A stretch of 64,000 bases of DNA from Arbacia lixula (Eukaryota; Echinodermata; Echinoidea; Arbacioida; Arbaciidae), in the NCBI GenBank assembly GCA_963669155.1, contig OZ022583.1:17354805-17418804 (forward strand), read 5' to 3'. Numbering within the stretch: position 1 is the stretch's first letter; each line of letters opens with the position of its first letter. The position numbers and the translations under genes were made by a program. Below are positions 56,804 through 64,000 of the stretch, piece by piece. The notes beneath the pieces are model-generated. The model saw only the letters and a program-made list of their open reading frames with translations. It did no database searches and had not been told where the DNA came from.

Positions 56804-57011
56804 CTGGATATGGCCGGTTGATAATGTTCAGCGCAGTGTGCAGCGTCAATACAACCCGGTTGCCTTGACGACGCGATCGCGATAACGTTGATTTTTGAAG
56901 CGCGAGTTCATCAAAAGACCCGCTGTCGAGGCTACACGGTAGGACGTCGATGCCCGAGCTGAGGTGGTTGTAGTTGCGATCCTCGATGCTCGGCGACGTC
57001 GATGAGGGAGA
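56804..57011 (-). pseudogene. candidate upstream exon of the TMEM53-like gene
   Basis: The minus strand after TTTCCTAG reads SPSSTSPSIEDRNYNHLSSG, then ...LQKSTLSRSRRQGNRVVLTL, unusually GC-rich for this area. The final strand-like NRVVLTL resembles the start of the hydrolase-like fold in TMEM53 relatives. The phase of the best donor (CCAG|GTTTTG) does not fit the exon at 55539, so an exon between them or decay must be assumed. Confidence 0.3.
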
Positions 57012-58399
57012 CTAGGAAACCGAACAGTCACCGCCCGGTCTGGGTGCAAGGGCACGTGATGGCTGAACCCTTGATTACGGCTGAAATATAGTTACACGGC
57101 ATCATAAATATATATTCAACCCAAGTATAACTTGTACGCTTTAACTTTATATCTTGTAAAGCACACGGCATCTTAAAATGACAATAATCACACCATTGGT
57201 TTACCAAATAGACTTCGCAAAAAAAAAAACAGCAACCGGATATCTCCTCGATATCTCCAATTAGCATAATAGCCATTTACTAGCATAATAATGTCCAGTG
57301 CTAGAATGATTCATACCTCTGCTATGTACAGTACTTCCATTCAACCAGCAACCATTACTTATGACCGCTTGTTAACAAAATGCGTAAGTTGCATAAACCA
57401 TTGATTATCAAAACATATAGCCACGCTAAAGTAGTCCTCATTTTCATCCCAATATAGATATATGCCGTAAATACATGGTGGTACCAATCAATGAGAAATA
57501 CCCAACAATATAGGCTTCCTCAAAGTTCGACATGGCTGACATAAAATGGCCGACTTTTGTTACTTGCCAAAAGAGGGCGTTTATGATATTTGACTACTAC
57601 TTGAACACAGTTCAGTTTTTGCTGAAAAAAACATACGTTCAGTTTCCAAACTAGAAGAAATCATTCAATTTGAATTGGTGGTTTTCGTGTCAGAAATTGT
57701 TTGCATTTAAAATGTTCACTTTAGTTGAAAGCACTGATTTTTAGAAAAATTAAACAGCTGTAGAAACGCCCCGCAAACTGGCATGTTTCAGACTTACAGT
57801 TATTTAGAAGAATTGAAGACCCTGTTGCCTGCCTCCCGGAGGAATTTGTGTCCACACGAGGGCCATCTGCACTTCCCGCTCATGATAGCAGGAACAGTGG
57901 CAGCTAGAGTTGGGGCGGATACACTCACTCTCATGCAGCAAGTCCCCAGACTTCCCCGACTCTCTCCCGCACACAGGACTCCTCCCCATGGGTGACAACA
58001 CAAGTCTTTCGTCAATCTCGTTCCATCATACCAAAACAAAATCTACCAATCATGTTCTCCCATATGTGCTCACGTCACTTACTATTACATAATACCCTTA
58101 GGGCAAAATCAGGCAAACCGAAAAAACGCGGGTAACAATAGATTAGGCACGGCTCCTAGCTGCGAAAAGGATAGACAGAATTAAGAATGCGATGCATCCA
58201 GTGCGCCACAGAGCCTAGGTTACCTGTACATGTATTATAAAACATATGGTATAAGGGCTTTTAGAAGATGAGTCGAATTAACTCGGCCATGTGGTGTTTA
58301 AAGCTATTACAAAAGAAACACATTACTGAGCGACGTGGCTTCCATTGTCAGTCAGTTAACCTTTGTAATTTGGCTTACATTTTATTTTGACACTATAAT
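57012..58399. other. unassigned spacer
   Basis: No supported gene. The 79-aa minus-strand frame at 57800-58039 has a few Cys residues but no known motif. Confidence 0.4.
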
Positions 58400-58870
58400 T
58401 ACGAAACTAAGCATTCTGAAAGTGGGCTGGTAATGAATTCTAGGTTACTGGACATAAACAACGGGCTGATTTGGAAAGAGTATTTTGTATTTAACTTTCC
58501 ACATGTGGAATTTAACAGGTTGAAGGGTATTGTACTGATGAATTTCATCATTCGATGAAAACATGTGCATGAGATATTAGGTTTTGAAAAGTATCTACAC
58601 ATTAAACAGTGTATTTGCATCGTATTTATATTAAACAAATATTAAGCAACGTTCGAACAGGGGTAACGAAGATTCAAGTTAATGAGAACTGGCACATAAA
58701 ACGGGGGATTCTGTTCTGTATAAACGATGAAGTCTGACTAATTTCGAAGGATGCAACGAGCCCGATAACGCACTGCAATTAGCGATGTGAGGCACTATGA
58801 ATGCACCGTACATCATTAACAAGAATTTGCGTGGAATAGGCTCTATTCCGCCATAATGAACGCACATCTG
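58400..58870 (-). mobile_element. LINE fragment (post-RT region)
   Basis: The minus strand reads IPRKFLLMMYGAFIVPHIANCSALSGS...SKLVRLHRLYR (about 58700-58850), the usual sequence after the RT palm (xxLYxxxVxPHxxYCxxxWGS). MFSSNDEIHQYNT follows near 58560. Frames are shifted. Confidence 0.6.
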
Positions 58871-59700
58871 TACTCGGCAAATGCTGTCTATGATCGTTTC
58901 TATCTGCCTCCCTTTACGTATTTGTCCTTTTGTTCTTTGTCGGTAACTTGTGACCGCCCGATGCGAGCTGTATCAACGTCCCATTGTTGGGTCGAGCATC
59001 CGGGTACGCCTAACCAATAGTAGGCCTATTGGCCTTTGTCCTTTGACCGTTTAGGAGCGGTCTATATAGTGCGCTGCGCTGACCAAAGGGTATTTAAACC
59101 CCTATACTCACTACAATTTTCTGTCACACCTGAGGACATTTTGCAACGGCACACGAAACGTCTTAATCTTAGATCCCTTGTTAACCTCACATTGCGAGAC
59201 AAACGGTGTCACTAGCGATTTATCCGCAATGAGTAACATATTGAGCTTTAAATAGGCCTATTATTTTTATGAACTGCTTACATCTTCTTGGATTAAAAAC
59301 ATAATAGAGGCAAATTTTGTTACGTTTGTATGTTTAAAAACCGCTATTTTCACTCGCTCATCTATTACCAATGAGACATTGTTGCACATTTGGAAGATAG
59401 AACGCCAGTGTGGCACGGATTTCTGGCAATAAGCAAAACAAATACGGCAACTGTCACGTTTTTCTGCCCAACTCAATAACAAAGTGGGAACTGACATAAG
59501 GAATTCAATTTCTGGGTGAGTGGAAATAAAAAAAAATAGGATATTGAGATTCTTCTTTCAGGATGTTAACTAAAAATTGGGGGTCATTATTCATTTAGAG
59601 GAGCTAGGGCCTATTACAGATAGTCATGTTTTTCATAGTTTTGCACATATAAACGCATAGGCCTTCACTGATAAGCGGATTGTCGAAGAGCGCCTATAGC
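58871..59700. other. unassigned spacer
   Basis: Nothing recognised on either strand. Confidence 0.45.
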
Positions 59701-62085
59701 ACCTGCCTTCGGGCCTGTTCTGGCACCCGCTCTCCACGATTGTTTTATACTTGAACTGGAAAAGAGGGACGCCAGAATTGCCCAGCTGGCAACCGCTGAG
59801 GCTCGGACTGAGGAGCTGGAGGCACTGGAGCAGTACTCCAGGAGAAATTGCCTGGTTGTACACGGCATCCCCGAGAAGGAGAAAGAGGATACAGACAACC
59901 TCAAGCTGCAACTTCGCCACGAAGCAGCTTGAGATTGAACTCCGGCCGGAGGATCTCGACCGTTCGCACCGGATCGGAGCGAAGGGTTGAAAGGACAAAC
60001 AAGGCCGCCCGTTGCCACGTCCCCTCATCGTGAAGTTTGCAAGGTACGGTCCCAGAGCGACATTCTACGCCGCGAGATCAAAACTTAAGTCAACAAGAAT
60101 TTAAGTCCACGAGAACCTGACCAAAGACTGCTCCTTGAGGGTCAAAGACCGCTACCTAGGGCCTGTCAACAAGGTATGGACCGAAGACGGCAAAATCAAA
60201 GTCAGGACACGAAATAACAAGACAGTCTTTGTCAGTTCTGAGAAACAATGGTCAGAGCATCGTAAAACATAAACATGACGCCTGTACACTCTGTCCTCGA
60301 CTTAATGAAATGTTTATATGTGGTGGTGGGTTTATGTATATGTTATTTCTGTAACAACCTGTCTTAATTGTACTACTCTTGCTTATTATGATCACTACAG
60401 CAAACAACGTTATACCAAATGTTCCTCTTTTGCTTTTGAGGTGGTTTCCTTCCATAAAAGCTCTCAATTTGCCATGCATGTATCTGTACCGTTCCACGTT
60501 CAATATTTGATATAGCAGATGACATAGAAGATTACTTGGAAGGAACATGTGACTATTACTTTACCGATACTTTTAGCGCAAACATTGATGCAAATGAATG
60601 TGACAGACAGTTATCTATTTTTCACCTAAATGCCCAAAGCTGACGCGCTAAATATGATGCGATTTGTGACTCATAAATAATCTAAACCACAAATTTTCAA
60701 TACATGCTTTTTCTGAGACATGGTTCAAATCTGATGTACCGTCCATTTACAATATAAAAGATTATACACTTGTTCATAAATCACGTGAGGGGAGACGGGG
60801 AGGTGGCGATTGTATGTAAATCAATGCTTTATTTTCTTTTCATGAGATAAATGACTTAGTTTTCTGTGACGAATCTATTGAAACTTTGTTTGTTGAAATT
60901 GATCTGAAACATGGAAAAAAATGTCGTAATTGGTGTTGTATATAAAGCCTCTAACTCAGACCCGGTGTCATTCAATGATATGCTTGGAGAGTGTGTTGAA
61001 ACCATAGCTCGGGAAAATAAGTTATGTTACATTGTTGGTGACTTCAATTTTGATATATTGAAATATACTGTAAGTTCTCATACCAATGACTTCTTAGGTG
61101 TTATTTATAGTCACGACTTCTATCCTCTTATCATTAAACCTACAAGGAAACGTCAACTTAACACACATGTATTGATAACATCTTCACTAACGTTTACGGT
61201 AAACCGATCACACCTGGTATTTTTATTACTGACCTGTCTGATCACCTCCCTGTATTTCAATTAACAACACTTGATGCAAAATTGCATAATGTTCAAATGC
61301 AATATGACAACGAATTGTTCAATAGTAACGTGGACCACAGGGAATTGAATCGTAAACTATGTTGTGTGAACTGGTCAATTGTTACAAATTGTGATGATGT
61401 ATCCAGATCACATGCCTTTTTCATGAACACGCTCAAAAAACGTCATGATGATTGTGAATATAAAGACGGAAGACAACTCGTGTATTTAAAAAGACACGAA
61501 AAAAGAAACAATTAGGAAATCTTGGATTACTAGAGGTACTTTGAAATCTATCAACAAAAAACAGAGATTATATTGGAAACATACCCATGATCCGTCAGGA
61601 AATAATGAAGGAGTATAAAATGTTATAGAAACAAATTAAATGGTATTATTCGTTCTTCAAAACAAAAATATTTCAGGAATTTAATAGAGAGAAATAAGTC
61701 TGATATTTATAAGACTTGGCAGACAATAAATCTAGTACTATAGGTAAACACAAAACTCGTAAACTGCCTAATTATATAGAAATACTTGGGAAGATAATTG
61801 AAGATGAAAAGGAAATAGCTGACGCCTTTAACTAATATTTTTGTAATATTGGTGTAAATATATCAAAATAATTCCAAAATGGGTCAAAACACTTTAAAGA
61901 TACTTTTAATACTCGTAAAAGTGATAATTTTGTCCTGCAGTTCTGTAGTTTGCATTTAACACAATCATATTCTATTCAGTTCAAAGGAGCGAAATTTTGG
62001 AACTCTTTTGACTCAAATACAAAAAATCTTAATTCTATCAGTAACTTCAAAATCCAATTAAAAAAACACTTCCTTTCTCTTTATT
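59701..62085 (+). mobile_element. LINE copy with internal deletion of the RT region
   Basis: The ORF1 part (59745-60270) has EQYSRRNCLVVHGIPEKEKE, ELRPEDLDRSHRIG and a C-terminal KVWTEDGKIKVRTRNNKTVF, in more than one frame. The ORF2 endonuclease part follows (about 60620-61265: IFHLNAQS, AFSETWF, VGDFNFDI, DLSDHLPVF). Linker-like sequence then runs to about 61930, where it joins the C-terminal end SYSIQFKGAKFWNSF with no RT motifs between. Multiple stops; inactive. Confidence 0.8.
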
Positions 62086-62124
62086 AGTAATAACTTACTA
62101 GTGATAAATTTTTAGTGCGTGATA

Positions 62125-62344
62125 TGGAGTGCCGAGGTGTGACGTCGTTTGAGCATATAGTTGCCGGGACAACTGGATCTAAATTATGCGGGTCGAGCAA
62201 ACTGCGATTATCACAGCGGGGGCTGTGATAGGGATTGCCCGACACTAAACCGATAGACAATATCGGACAGCTAAGCCTCTCACTGTAGTGAGTTTGAGCC
62301 GATTGTCTTGACAACATGCTCACGTGGCGTCACCACTTCGGTGC
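62125..62344 (-). mobile_element. GTACCGAAGTG-family MITE, reverse orientation
   Basis: GAGTGCCGAGGTGTGACGTC to GGCGTCACCACTTCGGTGC. The internal order is reversed relative to the other five copies. Confidence 0.82.
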
Positions 62345-63419
62345 TATATTCTCTATCCTGCGTTTCGTGTTCTATGCCACATATGTGTTTCATCATAAAG
62401 AGCGAGCTTCCTGGTGTTTATAACACATATAGTTAATTAAGTAGTATTTATTTTTAGATCCTCACGCTCTTTATGGTGAAAAGTCAGGAATATGGATAGT
62501 TGTGATACTGCAACGCACCCAAGAACAAGTAGCTTGATCTTGCATATAACTTTGGGAGGTCGCAAGGTACTTTTCCTCCGCAACAAAGTTATTAACTCAC
62601 TCATACTATTGAAATGATTGAGCACGCGGAAGTTTTTCGACCTTGCTTAGGTGGTGCGTAGTCACATATTTTGTTGTAATTTGAGTTGCCCTCGAGGCGT
62701 GTAGATGGGTATACATATATGGAGGTATACATAGCCGCATTATATTTCGACATTTTGATATTACATACTGTTTACTCAGTTGATTGATCAGCTGTTAAAC
62801 ATTCGTTTGTTTTTGTTCTTGTTTTGTGTTTGTTTTTTGTTTTAGTTTCGCGTGTGTTTGCTTGTATTAGTCTTCTTTGATATATTTTTTAAGTATGTAT
62901 TCGTATGCAATTTGCGTGCTCGGGTTCATCTTACTGTATGTCATTAAAATAATGGACTTTATACTTATGTGTATTGAGCCACGTGTTAAAGGTTATTACA
63001 CCTCACAAGCCATCGGCTCTCTGGTGATGCCTTATATTCATTGTTCATGAAAGTTGTTTATTCTTGTTTGTTAAATAATTCAATTGAATTGAAACTGAGG
63101 CGCACGCGCAGACTTTCAGGTTTGACCCCCCCACCCACCCCCCCCCCCCCCTCCAAATCAAAATCAGTTGAATTACAAAGTGCAGATATATTTCTCCGTA
63201 ATCGGATTGGAATGGTACAGTTATTCTTGAGAAGGAATGGCCAAAGAATTTGCTCATGCCCTGATATTGACACGCATTGACCATGTAGCACATTTCTTTG
63301 CATTGAATGTTGTAATAGTCCTTATGGGGTTTTTTTCACGCACATACCAATAGCACACACAACAACACACACTACTGCAGCAGGGTTTGTTCTTCAAACA
63401 CAAGCACTTAAGCATTTTA
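62345..63419. other. unassigned spacer
   Basis: No gene recognised. A C-rich tract lies at about 63126-63152. Confidence 0.45.
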
Positions 63420-63935
63420 ATGTCAATGTTAATGTAAATGTTCCTATTAAATTTCACTGGCTTCTTGTAAAATATTGGATGGATTCTAAAATATTTTCGC
63501 CGATATGTGTTTGCTTGGATTGTCTTCCCTCAGCAGATATAGATAATAGATTATAATGGAGCCCATTCTGTGTCCGTAGCAGAGAGAATCTTAAATCTCT
63601 TGTGAAAAACGTATTTCTTTATTCAGCACACGTAATTGTTTGCTCAAAGTATCGGATCAGGTGGCCCTGTATAACATGTTCTCAATTAAACTTATTACAA
63701 TTAAATAAATCACAAATATGATGGCACATATATTATATAACTTTGATATTATAGCATTATGGACAATATATATGTCAAATATGATACAGAGGTAGAAGAA
63801 CATTATATATAACTTTGACTTAATTGCCTGATATATGGCTTGTATGATTGTCTCGTTTTTTCGTTCTACAGCGCAGAGGAACATTGTACGGATAGCAATA
63901 TGCGCTATATAAGGGTCATCATCATTCAATATCAA
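63420..63935 (+). mobile_element. degenerate LINE C-terminus and 3' tail
   Basis: FHWLLVKYWMDSKIF (near 63452) matches the common HWLPVxxRIxFKI motif of LINE C-termini. GCGCTATATAAGGGTCATCA near 63902 resembles the 3' end of such elements. The remaining sequence to 64000 holds nothing further. Confidence 0.5.
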
Positions 63936-64000
63936 AATTATTACACATTGCATTTGTATTACTGTCACTGGCGCTAGAGGAATTCAAATCGTTCATATTT

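Noticed and set aside
57800..58039. Possible zinc-finger-like exon (CRWPSCGHKF) on the minus strand
   Set aside because: Only one Cys pair, no His partners, no convincing splice context.

Overview
This is eukaryotic, animal-type DNA: short, GC-richer exons sit in long AT-rich introns and spacers full of microsatellites, poly(C)/poly(G) runs, hairpin-type MITEs and decayed non-LTR retrotransposons. The repeat style, the secreted digestive peptidase genes and the density of poly(dC) tracts suggest a marine deuterostome, most likely an echinoderm such as a sea urchin. No sequence was searched, so the taxon is an inference.

The main content is a tandem pair of complete M14A (pancreatic-type) procarboxypeptidase genes on the + strand. 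Gene 1 runs 9587-18627 (10 exons, 444 aa) and gene 2 runs 21712-32349 (10 exons, 465 aa). Both exon chains were assembled from splice sites. They share exactly the same intron positions and phases (2,0,0,0,0,0,1,0,1), so they are products of one tandem duplication. Each has a signal peptide, an M14 propeptide and a zinc peptidase domain with the H-x-x-E...H zinc ligands and the catalytic Glu in YTVELRD. Both carry Lys at the S1' specificity position equivalent to bovine CPA residue 255, which predicts preference for acidic C-terminal residues (CPO-like). Both also have an 11-residue insertion between that position and the catalytic Glu. Gene 2 additionally has Asn where Tyr248 is expected and uses a GC-AG intron.

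Layout: 1-3300 is AT-rich and perhaps the 3' UTR of an upstream gene. 4.2-9.5 kb holds MITEs, microsatellites and one copy of a dispersed repeat. 9.6-18.6 kb is carboxypeptidase gene 1. 18.6-21.7 kb is a microsatellite-rich spacer. 21.7-32.3 kb is carboxypeptidase gene 2, whose introns are loaded with hairpin MITEs. 34.4-35.1 kb is a two-exon remnant of an SLC43-like transporter (- strand). 35.6-38.5 kb has palindromes, the second copy of the dispersed repeat and an array of short motifs. 38.8-43.0 kb is a foldback element with about 0.5 kb terminal inverted repeats, a dimeric tandem array and a nested poly(C) MITE. 43.5-47.6 kb is a nearly full-length but dead LINE. 47.7-48.3 kb is a CpG-rich, promoter-like block followed by about 2 kb that could be a transcript. 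51.1-51.3 kb has two tRNA-like (SINE) modules. 54.4-57.0 kb is a broken TMEM53/DUF829-like gene (- strand). 55.7-64 kb holds several LINE fragments, one with an internal deletion.

Functionally, only the two carboxypeptidases look intact. The expected protein logic is secretion as zymogens, removal of the propeptide by a trypsin-like enzyme, and trimming of C-terminal residues in a digestive or extracellular compartment. Everything else is remnant genes, mobile DNA or unassigned spacer.
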